DNA of 14,350 nt from Hyphomicrobiales bacterium (lineage in GTDB: Bacteria; Pseudomonadota; Alphaproteobacteria; Rhizobiales; Afifellaceae): NCBI GenBank assembly GCA_013812985.1, contig JACCSN010000200.1, positions 1-14,350 on the forward strand, in the 5' to 3' direction. Below are positions 1-7,380 of this stretch, piece by piece. The notes below the pieces were generated by a model. It was not told the DNA's origin and did not search any database. It saw only the letters and a list, made by a program, of their open reading frames with translations. Position numbers and translations under genes: made by a program. The first letter of the stretch is position 1, and every line of letters starts with the position of its first letter.

Positions 1-65
1 GTCGCACGCTGCGGACCTTCAGAGCCGAAGCCCACGCCGATTGGCAGGCCGCAACAGCGGCATGA
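1..65 (+). CDS. Possible C-terminal tail of a gene truncated by the window edge
   Basis: Reading from base 3 gives about 20 residues (RTLRTFRAEAHADWQAATAA) and then TGA at 63-65. Composition and third-position GC fit the end of a coding region, and it would converge on the LysR gene. The stretch is too short to assign a family, and another frame is also open here. The rest, up to base 125, holds only a weak 6-bp inverted repeat (67-72 with 95-100) and nothing else I can support. Confidence 0.22.
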   Translation, partial: RTLRTFRAEAHADWQAATAA

Positions 66-125
66 TCGCGACCGTGCCCGGGACGCTTCCACATGTCGCG
101 AGCCGAGTTGCCGTGACAATGCCGC

Positions 126-1058
126 TCAACTTGCTGCCGTGCCTTCAGGCTGGTGCATTCGGATCTCCTGGAGGAAGGCCAGCGTGATACGGTTGAACTT
201 GCCCTGGAGGTTGGTCGCGATCTCGAACGCGGATGTGTGGGAGAAGCGACCGGGCAGGATGGGCCGCATGGCATCGCCGCGCGTCCAGATCGCCCCGAAA
301 TGCACCGGCATGAAGCCGATGAACTGCCCCGACAGGATGAGGTGGGCCATGGCTTCCATGTCGGTGACGGTGGCTGCGCCGGTCACGCTTTCGCGCGGCA
401 GCTCAACCGAGGCGGGCAGGTGGCTGCGGATGACGTATTTGCAGGCACGCAGTTCCGACATCTCGATCAGCTCGGGCGCGCGCTCGAACAGCGGGTGGCC
501 GCGGCCGCAATAAAGCTGGTGCAGCTCCTCCAGCAGCGGCTCGTATGCGAGCCCCGGCACGTGATGGTAGAAGGGCGCGATACCGACATGAAGGCTGCCC
601 TCGAGGAGAGACCGCTCGATATGCGCCGGGTCCCTCACTGCGATCGAGAGATGGACATTCGGATACCTGGCATAGAAGCGCCGGATCACGTCGGAGAGCC
701 GCATGGCGGGGTTGGTCGCCGTGGAATCCACCACGCCGATCTCGATGCGCCCGGTCAGATCCTCGCGCAGGTGGCTGACCTCTTTGACAAAGGAGGCGTG
801 GGCTTGAAAGATCCGCGCCGCCGCCTCGTAGACGCCCTTGCCCTCGCTGGTGAGGTGGAAGCCGGCCCGGCCGCGCTGGCACAGGCGCAGCCCGAGCCGG
901 GCTTCCAGGGCCGCCATCTTGCTGCTGATCGAGGCGGCGCTGACGTTCATGCGCGCCTGGGCGGCGGAGAAGCCGTTGCTTTCGACAATGACGCAGAACA
1001 GCCGCAGGAGGTTGACGTCGACGCCGTCGAGAGGCGGCTGAGGCCTGGCGCGGCTCAT
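126..1058 (-). CDS. LysR-family transcriptional regulator
   Basis: This is a LysR-type regulator of 310 residues, a normal length for the family. An N-terminal winged helix-turn-helix lies at about residues 15-75, with the usual pattern (LLRLFCVIVESNGFSAA, then SISSKMAALEARLG and TSEGKGVYEAA). A linker helix follows, then a periplasmic-binding-protein-like effector domain from about residue 105 (GRIEIGVVDS) to the C-terminus. The start is ATG at 1058; an adjacent GTG at 1061 is equally possible, and no strong Shine-Dalgarno sequence precedes either. The gene is divergent from the BMP transporter operon, the classic arrangement for a LysR activator that also represses itself. It is therefore the probable regulator of that operon, with an imported compound or its breakdown product as inducer (inference). 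The effector is unknown. Confidence 0.93.
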   Translation of the reverse strand: MSRARPQPPLDGVDVNLLRLFCVIVESNGFSAAQARMNVSAASISSKMAALEARLGLRLCQRGRAGFHLTSEGKGVYEAAARIFQAHASFVKEVSHLREDLTGRIEIGVVDSTATNPAMRLSDVIRRFYARYPNVHLSIAVRDPAHIERSLLEGSLHVGIAPFYHHVPGLAYEPLLEELHQLYCGRGHPLFERAPELIEMSELRACKYVIRSHLPASVELPRESVTGAATVTDMEAMAHLILSGQFIGFMPVHFGAIWTRGDAMRPILPGRFSHTSAFEIATNLQGKFNRITLAFLQEIRMHQPEGTAAS

Positions 1059-1176
1059 CACTTAACAATCCAGGGAACTAAGCTTCAATTCTTTTATATC
1101 GATCGGAAGTATCCGTCGAATGAAGAATGCGGGTGAGAGGGTCCGTCGAGGAGCCCAGATCCAGGAGAGATAAGCC
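1059..1176. promoter_or_regulatory. Divergent promoter/operator region with interrupted palindrome
   Basis: This gap separates the LysR gene from the transporter operon and its middle is clearly more AT-rich than the surroundings. Bases 1088-1128 form a nearly concentric interrupted palindrome: ATTCTT (1088-1093) pairs with AAGAAT (1123-1128), and TCGATCGGA (1099-1107) pairs with TCCGTCGA (1112-1119) apart from one unpaired base, around AGTA. A T-N11-A LysR-type box fits at 1099-1111. The A/T stretch TTTTATA (1092-1098) could supply a -10 element on either strand, but no convincing -35/-10 pair is visible. AGGAGA at 1163-1168 is the ribosome binding site of the binding-protein gene. The operator role is inferred. 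Confidence 0.6.
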
Positions 1177-2130
1177 ATGATCATGAGCAAACGGTCGTTC
1201 CTGACCCTCAGCGGCGCCGCCCTTGCCTTCGCCGTCGCGCGCCCTGCCTGGGCACAGGCCATGAAAGTGGCCATTGTGATGCCCGGCAACATCACCGACA
1301 AATCCTGGACCCAGTCCGGCTATGAGGGGATCCTCCAGGCCAAGGAGAAGCTCGGCATCGAAATCGCCTACAGCGAGAAGGTGGTGCAAGCCGACCAGGC
1401 CGAGGCGATGGCCGACTATGCCCGGCGCGGCTACAACGTCGTGATCGGCCATGGCGGGGAATTCCAGGACGCCGCCAGCCGTGTCGCGTCCCGCTATCCC
1501 GACACCCTGTTCGTCGTGAACAACGGCCAGGAAGGCGGCGACAATATCGCCAGCGCCGATTTCAACTTCCGCCAGTTCGGCTACCTGATGGGCTACGTGG
1601 CCGGGAAGATGACCAAGACCGGGAAAGCCGGCTGGATCGGCGGGCAGAAGATCAAGTTCTCGCTCGACCTTAATTCCAGCTACGAGGAGGGCTTCAAGGC
1701 CGCCGGCGGACAGGAGGTGCTCACGGCCTACACCAACGACTGGGACGACATCGCCAAAGGCAAGGAAGCGGCACTGAACCAGATCAGCCAGGGCGCCGAC
1801 GTGATCTTCCCGACTATGGACAACGCGGTCATCGGCAGCCTCCAGGCCTGCAAGGAGAAGGGCGTCTGGGCCTTCGGGCTCTATTACGACGCCATCGTGG
1901 ACTGGCCGGAGACGGTGCTGCAGTCCGCGATCTTCGACATCAAGGGGGCCATGCTCACCTATCTGCAACTGGCGATCGACGGCAAGCTGGAGGGCAAGAA
2001 CTACAATTTCGACCTGTCGACGCCGGAAGCGGCCCGGCTCGGTACCTTTAATCCCGCCGTTCCGAAGGAGGTGCAGGACGAGGTCCTGGCTCTGGCGGAG
2101 AAGATGAAGTCGGGCGAGTTGAAGCCCTGA
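1177..2130 (+). CDS. BMP-family ABC transporter periplasmic substrate-binding protein
   Basis: This is the solute-binding protein of the importer encoded by the next three genes, 317 residues long. Residues 1-26 are a Sec signal peptide: basic MSKR, a hydrophobic core, and an AWA cleavage site before Q27. No lipobox cysteine is present, so the mature protein should be free in the periplasm rather than a lipoprotein. The mature part opens with the BMP-family pattern VAIVMPGNITDKSW-QSGYEG (about residues 31-51); the residue after DKS in this family is typically an aromatic that stacks on the ligand, here Trp44. Known BMP proteins bind purine nucleosides, and related ones bind other heterocycles. 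The AGGAGA Shine-Dalgarno at 1163-1168 supports the start at 1177. The linked catabolic genes suggest a nitrogen heterocycle or guanidino compound as ligand (inference). Confidence 0.93.
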   Translation: MIMSKRSFLTLSGAALAFAVARPAWAQAMKVAIVMPGNITDKSWTQSGYEGILQAKEKLGIEIAYSEKVVQADQAEAMADYARRGYNVVIGHGGEFQDAASRVASRYPDTLFVVNNGQEGGDNIASADFNFRQFGYLMGYVAGKMTKTGKAGWIGGQKIKFSLDLNSSYEEGFKAAGGQEVLTAYTNDWDDIAKGKEAALNQISQGADVIFPTMDNAVIGSLQACKEKGVWAFGLYYDAIVDWPETVLQSAIFDIKGAMLTYLQLAIDGKLEGKNYNFDLSTPEAARLGTFNPAVPKEVQDEVLALAEKMKSGELKP

Positions 2131-2160
2131 TCGGCAAGGCCGGGCTTCTGACCCGATCAG
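2121..2160 (+). other. Interleaved inverted repeats at the end of the binding-protein gene
   Basis: Two perfect inverted repeats interlock across the stop codon. GAAGCCC (2121-2127) pairs with GGGCTTC (2142-2148), and CTGATCGG (2127-2134) pairs with CCGATCAG (2153-2160). In RNA the two stems either exclude each other or form a pseudoknot. No U-tract follows, so this is not a standard intrinsic terminator. Its position suggests an element that separates binding-protein expression from that of the downstream transporter genes, such as 3'-end protection or attenuation (inference). Confidence 0.45.
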
Positions 2161-2195
2161 GCTCGGCGCACCGCCTGGTTTCGCCGCATGCGGGC

Positions 2196-2216
2196 GGCGG
2201 GCTCCGCCGAGCCGCC
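2196..2216 (+). other. GC-rich stem-loop between binding-protein and ATPase genes
   Basis: GGCGGGCTC (2196-2204) and GAGCCGCC (2209-2216) pair with one bulged base around a CGCC loop. With the interleaved repeats just upstream it makes most of the 131-base gap between the two genes structured. No run of T follows. An mRNA-stabilising or attenuating role is inferred from position only. The remainder of the gap, to 2261, shows no ORF or clear promoter. Confidence 0.4.
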
Positions 2217-2261
2217 AGCCACCTCGGGGCTCACTCCATCCAAAGCCCAGCGGACGGGTGA

Positions 2262-3776
2262 ATGGACCATATCCAGATCCAGGGAGTGACGAAGTCTTTC
2301 GGCGCCTTCAAGGCTCTGGACGCCGTGAGCATCGGGGTCGCGAGGGGTTCGATCCACGCCATCCTCGGCGAGAACGGCGCCGGCAAGACCACGCTCATGA
2401 ACATCCTCTACGGGCTCTACCAGCCCGACGAGGGAACGATCGCGCTGGACGGGCGGCCCTTGCGGCTCGCCTCGCCGCGCGACGCCATCCGGTTCGGGAT
2501 CGGCATGATCCACCAGCACTTCATGCTGGTGAACTCGCTCACCGTGACCGAGAACGTGGTGCTCGGTCTGGACCGCGGCGTCGCGGCCGTCGATTTCGCC
2601 TCGCACGAGGCCCGCATTCGTGCGCTGAGCCGCGATATCGGCTTCGACATCGATCCGCAGGCGCCCGTCTGGACGCTGCCCATGGGCATGCGGCAGCGCG
2701 TGGAGATCCTGAAGGCGCTCTACCGCAAGGCCGAAGTGCTCATCCTTGACGAACCGACGAGCGTGCTGGCGCCCAATGAGATCGGCTCGTTCCTGGACGG
2801 GCTCAGGACGCTGCGCGCCGCCGGCCACACGATCCTGTTCATCACCCACAAGCTCGATGAGATCATGAACGTCGCCGACCGGGTCACGGTGATGCGGCAC
2901 GGCCGGGTGACGGAGGAGGTTGACACGGCGAGCACGACCCCGCGCGAGCTCGCCAGGCGCATGGTCGGGCGCGAGATCACGACGGGTCAGGCGCGAGCCA
3001 AGACTCCGATCGGCGACCCGGTCCTGGAGGCGCGCGGCCTTATGGCCCGCAATGACCGCGGCGTGCGCGCTCTCAACGATCTCAGCCTCACCGTGCGGGC
3101 CGGCGAAATTCTGGGCGTCACCGGCGTGGACGGCAACGGCCAGCGGGAACTCGGCGAAGCCATCACCGGGCTGAGGCCGCTGGACGCCGGCTCGATCCTG
3201 GTCGAGGGGCGCGACATCTCCGGGCTCGACGTGAAGGCCCGCATGCGGGACGCCGGGATCGGCTTCGTGCCGGAGGATCGGCAGACGACGGGGCTGGTGC
3301 TGGACTACCCTGTCGCGACCAACCTGGTGCTGCGCGATTACGACCGGCGGCCGGCGTCGCGCAAAGGCCTCCTGGACTTCAGCTACATCGCCCGGAACGC
3401 GGCGGATCTGGTGAAGCGCTATGACGTGCGGCTGCGCTCGCCGCAGCAGCCGGCCCGCTTCCTGTCCGGCGGCAACCAGCAGAAGGTCATCCTCGCCCGC
3501 GAGATTGAGGCGAAGCCCCGCATCCTGGTGATTATGCAGGCCTGCAAGGGCCTCGATGTCGGAGCGATCGAGTTCCTGCAGACCACGATCCACGAGCTCA
3601 AGGCGAGCGGCGTGGGCGTGCTCTACATTTCCACCGAGCTGGAACATGTCCTCGACATCGCCGACCGGGTCGCGGTGATGTATCGCGGCGCGATCACCGG
3701 CACCTTGCCGCGCGAGGAGGCGACGACGGCGCGGATCGGCGAACTGATGGCGGGCGTCCGCAGCGAGGCGGCTTGA
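2262..3776 (+). CDS. Tandem-domain ABC transporter ATPase (BMP/nucleoside type)
   Basis: This 504-residue protein carries two ABC domains in one chain, the usual layout for energising BMP- and sugar-type importers. Domain 1 has a full Walker A (GENGAGKTT, 36-44), Q-loop Gln85, a signature-like LPMGMRQ (139-145), Walker B VLILDEP (159-165) and switch His196. Domain 2 has a degenerate P-loop (GVDGNGQRE, 288-296, no Lys), a canonical LSGGNQQ signature (401-407) and a Walker B region reading IMQACKGLDVG (424-434). In relatives I know, that last region is usually written AQPTRGLDVG, so Pro-Thr-Arg is replaced. Degeneracy of the second P-loop is normal in this family, leaving one full catalytic site. 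The ATG at 2262 has only a weak ribosome binding site (GGACGGGTGA). It overlaps the first permease gene by one base. Confidence 0.93.
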   Translation: MDHIQIQGVTKSFGAFKALDAVSIGVARGSIHAILGENGAGKTTLMNILYGLYQPDEGTIALDGRPLRLASPRDAIRFGIGMIHQHFMLVNSLTVTENVVLGLDRGVAAVDFASHEARIRALSRDIGFDIDPQAPVWTLPMGMRQRVEILKALYRKAEVLILDEPTSVLAPNEIGSFLDGLRTLRAAGHTILFITHKLDEIMNVADRVTVMRHGRVTEEVDTASTTPRELARRMVGREITTGQARAKTPIGDPVLEARGLMARNDRGVRALNDLSLTVRAGEILGVTGVDGNGQRELGEAITGLRPLDAGSILVEGRDISGLDVKARMRDAGIGFVPEDRQTTGLVLDYPVATNLVLRDYDRRPASRKGLLDFSYIARNAADLVKRYDVRLRSPQQPARFLSGGNQQKVILAREIEAKPRILVIMQACKGLDVGAIEFLQTTIHELKASGVGVLYISTELEHVLDIADRVAVMYRGAITGTLPREEATTARIGELMAGVRSEAA

Positions 3777-4870
3777 TGGCCCGTGCGATGCAGGTCGTCT
3801 TCGCGCTGCGGACCGTCTGGGCGGTGCTGCTCGCACTTCTGGCCGGCTCGATACTGTTCTGGTCGGCGGACGTCAATCCCGTGACGGCCTACCGGGCCCT
3901 GTTCGGCGAAGCCTTCTTCGATTTCTACGGCTTCGGCGCCACCCTGGTGAAATTCTCCCCGATCGCGCTCACCGCCCTGGCCGTTGTGGTGCCGCTGAAG
4001 GCGGGGCTGTTCAATATCGGCGGCGAGGGCCAGATCTATATCGGGGCGCTGTTCACGGCGATCGCCGCTCTGTACGTGCCCGAGATTTTCTGGCCGCTTC
4101 ACCTCGCCCTGTGCATTCTGGCCGGCATGGTAGGCGGCGCGCTGTGGGCCGGCATTGCCGGTTACCTGAAAGCCTATCGCGGGATCAACGAGGTCATCGT
4201 CACCCTCCTGCTCAACTATGTCGCGATCAACATCGTCAGCTACGCCGCCGGCGGGCCGATGATGGAGGAGGGCGCGCCATACCCCTATTCGGCGGAGATC
4301 CCGAGCCAGCTCTTCCTCCCGCTCATTATGCTTCCGACAGACGCCCATATCGGCGCGCTCGCGGGTGTGCTGCTCGCCGTCCTGCTGGCGGTCTGGTTCA
4401 GGTACTCCACGGCCGGCTTCGCCATGGCAACGGTCGGCCAGAACCCGCAAGCGGCGCGCTACGCCGGCATCTCCGTGCGGCGGCAGACCATGGCGGCGAT
4501 GATGCTGGGCGGAGCCATCGCCGGCCTGGCGGGATCGTTCGAGATCCTCGGCGTCAAATACCGCCTCTTCCACATGTTCAGCCCGGGTTATGGCTTCGAC
4601 GGCATCGTCGTCGCTTTCATGGCATCCGCCAACCCGCTCTTCGTGCCCGTCTCGGCGCTGTTCTTCTCGGGCCTGCGGGCCGGAGCGCAGCTCATGCAGC
4701 GCGCCGTCGGCGTCGACAACACGATCGTCGACGCCATCCAGGGCCTGGTGGTCATCTTCGTGGCTGCGAGCCTGGCGATCCGCTTCAGCGACAGCCGCTG
4801 GGCGCGGCTCCTGGCGCAGCGCCGATCCGTCGACGCCGCCCTCGGCAGAGAGGGCAGTCCGAATGGCTGA
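3776..4870 (+). CDS. ABC transporter permease, BPD_transp_2 family (first subunit)
   Basis: This is an inner-membrane permease subunit of 364 residues, rich in hydrophobic segments (roughly eight to ten). It has the family hallmark FNIGGEGQIYIGA at residues 79-91 and the cytoplasmic coupling loop VGQNPQAARYAGI at about 220-232, which should contact the ATPase. It matches the longer of the two permeases in BMP-type importers (YufP-like). I chose ATG at 3776 because GAGG at 3765-3768 lies 7 bases upstream; an in-frame TTG at 3773 sits too close to it. The start overlaps the ATPase stop codon (TGATG), so translation is probably coupled. It pairs with the following permease as a heterodimer. Confidence 0.93.
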   Translation: MARAMQVVFALRTVWAVLLALLAGSILFWSADVNPVTAYRALFGEAFFDFYGFGATLVKFSPIALTALAVVVPLKAGLFNIGGEGQIYIGALFTAIAALYVPEIFWPLHLALCILAGMVGGALWAGIAGYLKAYRGINEVIVTLLLNYVAINIVSYAAGGPMMEEGAPYPYSAEIPSQLFLPLIMLPTDAHIGALAGVLLAVLLAVWFRYSTAGFAMATVGQNPQAARYAGISVRRQTMAAMMLGGAIAGLAGSFEILGVKYRLFHMFSPGYGFDGIVVAFMASANPLFVPVSALFFSGLRAGAQLMQRAVGVDNTIVDAIQGLVVIFVAASLAIRFSDSRWARLLAQRRSVDAALGREGSPNG

Positions 4871-5807
4871 GTGGCTCGACCTCGGCTTCATCACCGATCT
4901 GCTGCGGACCAGCGTCCGGCTCACGATCCCGATCGCCTTCGCCGCCCTGGGCGGGGTCATCTGCGAACGGGGCGGTGTCTACAATGTCGGCATCGAGGGC
5001 ATGATGCTGTCGGGCGCGTTCGGGGCGGCGCTGGGCACCTTCCTGACGGGCGAACCTCTGGTCGGCGTCCTGGTCGGCGTGCTGATCGGCATGCTGGGCG
5101 GCGCGGTCCTCGCCGTCCTGGCCGTCCGGCTCAACGTCAACCAGATCGTCTGCGGTATCGCAATCAACCTCGTGGCGATCGGCCTCACCGCCTTTCTGGC
5201 CCGGCTGATCTTCGGCCTTGACGCGACGACTCAGCAACTGCCCGGATTCTCGAGCTGGGCCATTCCCGGCCTGTCGCGGATTCCCGTGCTCGGCCCGGTC
5301 CTGTTCGATCAGGACCCGCTGATTTACCTCCTATACCTGCTCGTGCCGGCTTTCTTCTGGCTGCTCTACCGCAGCGGCTGGGGCCTCGAGGTCCGCGCGA
5401 CGGGCGAGAATCCCGGCGCTGCCGATTCGGCCGGGGTTCCCGTCTATTCCGTGCGCATCATGTGCGTGCTGATCAGTGGCGCGATGGCGGGCCTTGGGGG
5501 CGCCTACATCGTCGTCTCGCAGGTCTTCGTCTTCTCCGAGCATATGAGCGCCGGCAAGGGCTTCATCGCGCTCGCCGCCATCATCCTTGGCCGCTGGGAC
5601 CCGATCGGCGCCGTGATGGCGTCCTGGTTCTTCGGCTTCTGCGACGCGCTGCAGCTTCGTCTGCAGTTCGCCAATCCCGGCGTGCCCTACCAGATCTTCA
5701 CCGCGCTGCCCTACGTCGCCTCTATCCTGGCGCTGGTCGGGCTTTATGGGCGGGTGCGGCCGCCGGCTTCGGTGGGCACGCCCTATCGGCGCGAGTCGAA
5801 GACCTGA
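4863..5807 (+). CDS. ABC transporter permease, BPD_transp_2 family (second subunit)
   Basis: This is the shorter permease subunit of the importer (YufQ-like), 314 residues. It carries YNVGIEGMML (40-49) and the coupling loop ATGENPGAADSAGV (about 179-192), both characteristic of the family, plus multiple membrane segments and a basic cytoplasmic C-terminus. The frame stays open upstream to 4590, but ATG 4863 is the credible start: it opens the conserved region, GAGG at 4850-4853 precedes it by 9 bases, and upstream sequence in this frame is a shadow of the other permease. It overlaps the preceding gene by 8 bases. With the genes from 1177 it completes a four-gene import system. Confidence 0.93.
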   Translation: MAEWLDLGFITDLLRTSVRLTIPIAFAALGGVICERGGVYNVGIEGMMLSGAFGAALGTFLTGEPLVGVLVGVLIGMLGGAVLAVLAVRLNVNQIVCGIAINLVAIGLTAFLARLIFGLDATTQQLPGFSSWAIPGLSRIPVLGPVLFDQDPLIYLLYLLVPAFFWLLYRSGWGLEVRATGENPGAADSAGVPVYSVRIMCVLISGAMAGLGGAYIVVSQVFVFSEHMSAGKGFIALAAIILGRWDPIGAVMASWFFGFCDALQLRLQFANPGVPYQIFTALPYVASILALVGLYGRVRPPASVGTPYRRESKT

Positions 5808-5808
5808 C

Positions 5809-7341
5809 ATGGCGGCGACGAGCTTGCGTCCGGGTGGTCTGACGCTGGGGGAGCTGCGCCGGTTCGCAGCGGGCGGGCTTCCCGCTCCCTACGCCCTGGC
5901 CGACGAGGGCCGGGCGCGCATGCAGAGGACGCGCGATATCGTCGAGGGGAGGATTCGCGACGGGCTCAAGACCTACGGCGTGAACACCGGCCTGGGGACG
6001 CTCGCCGACCGCGCGATCCCGGCGGGGGATCTGGCCGAGCTGCAGCGGCGGCTGGTCCTGTCCAACGCGGCGGGGACCGGCGCGCTGATGAGCGAGCAGG
6101 ACGTCCGCTGCATGATGCTCCTGAAAGTGTCCGGTCTGGCCACCGGACGCTCCGGGGCCCGACCGGCCCTGGCCGATGCGCTGCTGGCGCTGCTGGCGGC
6201 GGAGATCACGCCCTGCGTGCCGGTCAAGGGGTCCTGCGGCGCCTCGGGAGACCTGGCGCCGCTGGGGCACATGGGAGCGGCGCTGATCGGCATCGGCGAC
6301 GTGATCTGGCAAGGCCGCATCTTGCCGGCCGCGGAATCCCTGGCCGCTGCCGGGCTCGCGCCCTTCGAACTTGCCGCCAAGGAAGGCTTGGCTCTCGTCA
6401 ACGGGACGCAGGCCTCAACCGCGCTGGCCCTGTCGGGTCTGTTTGCCGCCGAGGCGGCTCTGGCGGCGGCGGCCGTCGCCGGCATGCTGAGCCTGGAAGC
6501 GGCGCTCGGACAAGACCTTGCCTTCGACGCCCGTCTGCATGAGGCGCGTGGCCAGCCCGGCCAGATCCTGATCGCCGCCGCCTATCGGGAACTTCTGGAC
6601 GGCAGCGGCCTTAGAACGCGCGCCCACGCCGAGGGCCGCCTGCAGGATCCTTACTGCCTGCGCTGCCAGCCGCAGGTCATGGGCGCCTGCTTCGACCAGC
6701 TGAGCCATGCGGCCGGAGTCCTGGCGCGCGAGATCAACGCCTGGACCGACAATCCGATGGTCGACGAGGCCACCGGCGACATCCTCTATGGCGGCAATTT
6801 CCACGCCGAGCCCGTCGGGCTGGCGGCCGACACGATCGCGGTGGCCCTGGCCGAGATCGGCTCGATGTCGGAGCGGCGCATCGCCATGCTCACCGACCCG
6901 AACCACAGCAAGCTGCCCGCCTTCCTGGTCGCGGAGACGGGGCTCGATTCCGGCTTCATGGTCGCCCAGGTGACGGCGGCGGCGCTGGTCAGCGAGAACA
7001 AGTCCCTGGCCCATCCGGCGACGGTCGATTCGATCCCCACCACGGCCAATTACGAGGACTTCGTCAGCATGGCGACCTTCGCCGCCCGGCGGCTGTCGGA
7101 CATGGCCGACAATGTCGCGGGCGTCGTGGCGATCGAGCTCCTGGCCGCGTGCCAGGGACTGGAGTTCCGCCGGCCGGCGCGCTCCAGCCCCAAGCTGGAG
7201 GCCGCCCATGCGCGCGTCCGCGAGATTGTCCCGCCCTACGACCAGGACCGCTTCTTCGCACCGGATATCGAAAAGGTGAAACAGCTCGTCGCGGCGGGGG
7301 CCTTCATCGAAGACCTGCCGCCGACGCTGCGCCTCGCCTGA
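5809..7341 (+). CDS. Histidine ammonia-lyase-like aromatic amino acid lyase (MIO enzyme)
   Basis: This 510-residue protein belongs to the histidine/phenylalanine ammonia-lyase family, cytosolic enzymes that eliminate ammonia from an amino acid using a self-made MIO cofactor. The MIO triad A145-S146-G147 lies in GSCGASGDLAPLGHM. Other HAL active-site residues are kept: Y56 (YGVNTG), N198 (LVNGTQ), Y282 and R285 (QDPYCLRC), F331 (GGNFHAEP) and E416. The position of substrate-binding His83 of Pseudomonas HAL is instead N86 (RLVLSNAAG), and the usual SANQEDH segment reads TANYEDF (412-418). That suggests a changed substrate, so I do not call it hutH. No urocanase or other hut gene is in view. ATG 5809 follows the permease stop by one base; the frame is open further upstream only within the permease gene. 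No clear Shine-Dalgarno is visible, suggesting coupling. Confidence 0.88.
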   Translation: MAATSLRPGGLTLGELRRFAAGGLPAPYALADEGRARMQRTRDIVEGRIRDGLKTYGVNTGLGTLADRAIPAGDLAELQRRLVLSNAAGTGALMSEQDVRCMMLLKVSGLATGRSGARPALADALLALLAAEITPCVPVKGSCGASGDLAPLGHMGAALIGIGDVIWQGRILPAAESLAAAGLAPFELAAKEGLALVNGTQASTALALSGLFAAEAALAAAAVAGMLSLEAALGQDLAFDARLHEARGQPGQILIAAAYRELLDGSGLRTRAHAEGRLQDPYCLRCQPQVMGACFDQLSHAAGVLAREINAWTDNPMVDEATGDILYGGNFHAEPVGLAADTIAVALAEIGSMSERRIAMLTDPNHSKLPAFLVAETGLDSGFMVAQVTAAALVSENKSLAHPATVDSIPTTANYEDFVSMATFAARRLSDMADNVAGVVAIELLAACQGLEFRRPARSSPKLEAAHARVREIVPPYDQDRFFAPDIEKVKQLVAAGAFIEDLPPTLRLA

Positions 7342-7367
7342 ACACGCCGGCACGGCCGGACCTGCAT

Positions 7368-7371
7368 GGAG
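7368..7371 (+). promoter_or_regulatory. Ribosome binding site that sets the DUF1989 start
   Basis: GGAG lies 9 bases before ATG 7381. The in-frame ATG at 7366 overlaps this site and has no good ribosome binding site of its own, so 7381 is preferred as the start. Confidence 0.6.
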
Positions 7372-7380
7372 ACGACGAAC

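Noticed and set aside
67..100. Inverted repeat CGCGAC/GTCGCG downstream of the LysR gene as a terminator
   Set aside because: There are only 6 bp with a 22-base loop and no T-run, which is expected by chance in GC-rich DNA.
153..1136. A 327-codon plus-strand frame opposite the LysR gene
   Set aside because: The minus strand holds a full LysR protein; the plus frame is its shadow and runs into the divergent promoter gap.
1177..2130. Tat signal peptide or lipoprotein signal on the binding protein
   Set aside because: There is no twin-arginine motif and no Cys at the cleavage site; a Sec signal with AWA cleavage fits better.
2157..4960. Long minus-strand open frames (2157-3836 and 3623-4960) opposite the ATPase and first permease
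   Set aside because: Their composition is that of codon-bias shadows, and the plus strand here encodes clear ABC transporter motifs.
5809..7341. Naming the lyase hutH within a histidine-utilisation operon
   Set aside because: The substrate-contact residue differs from HAL and no urocanase, imidazolonepropionase or HutC-type regulator is visible in the window.
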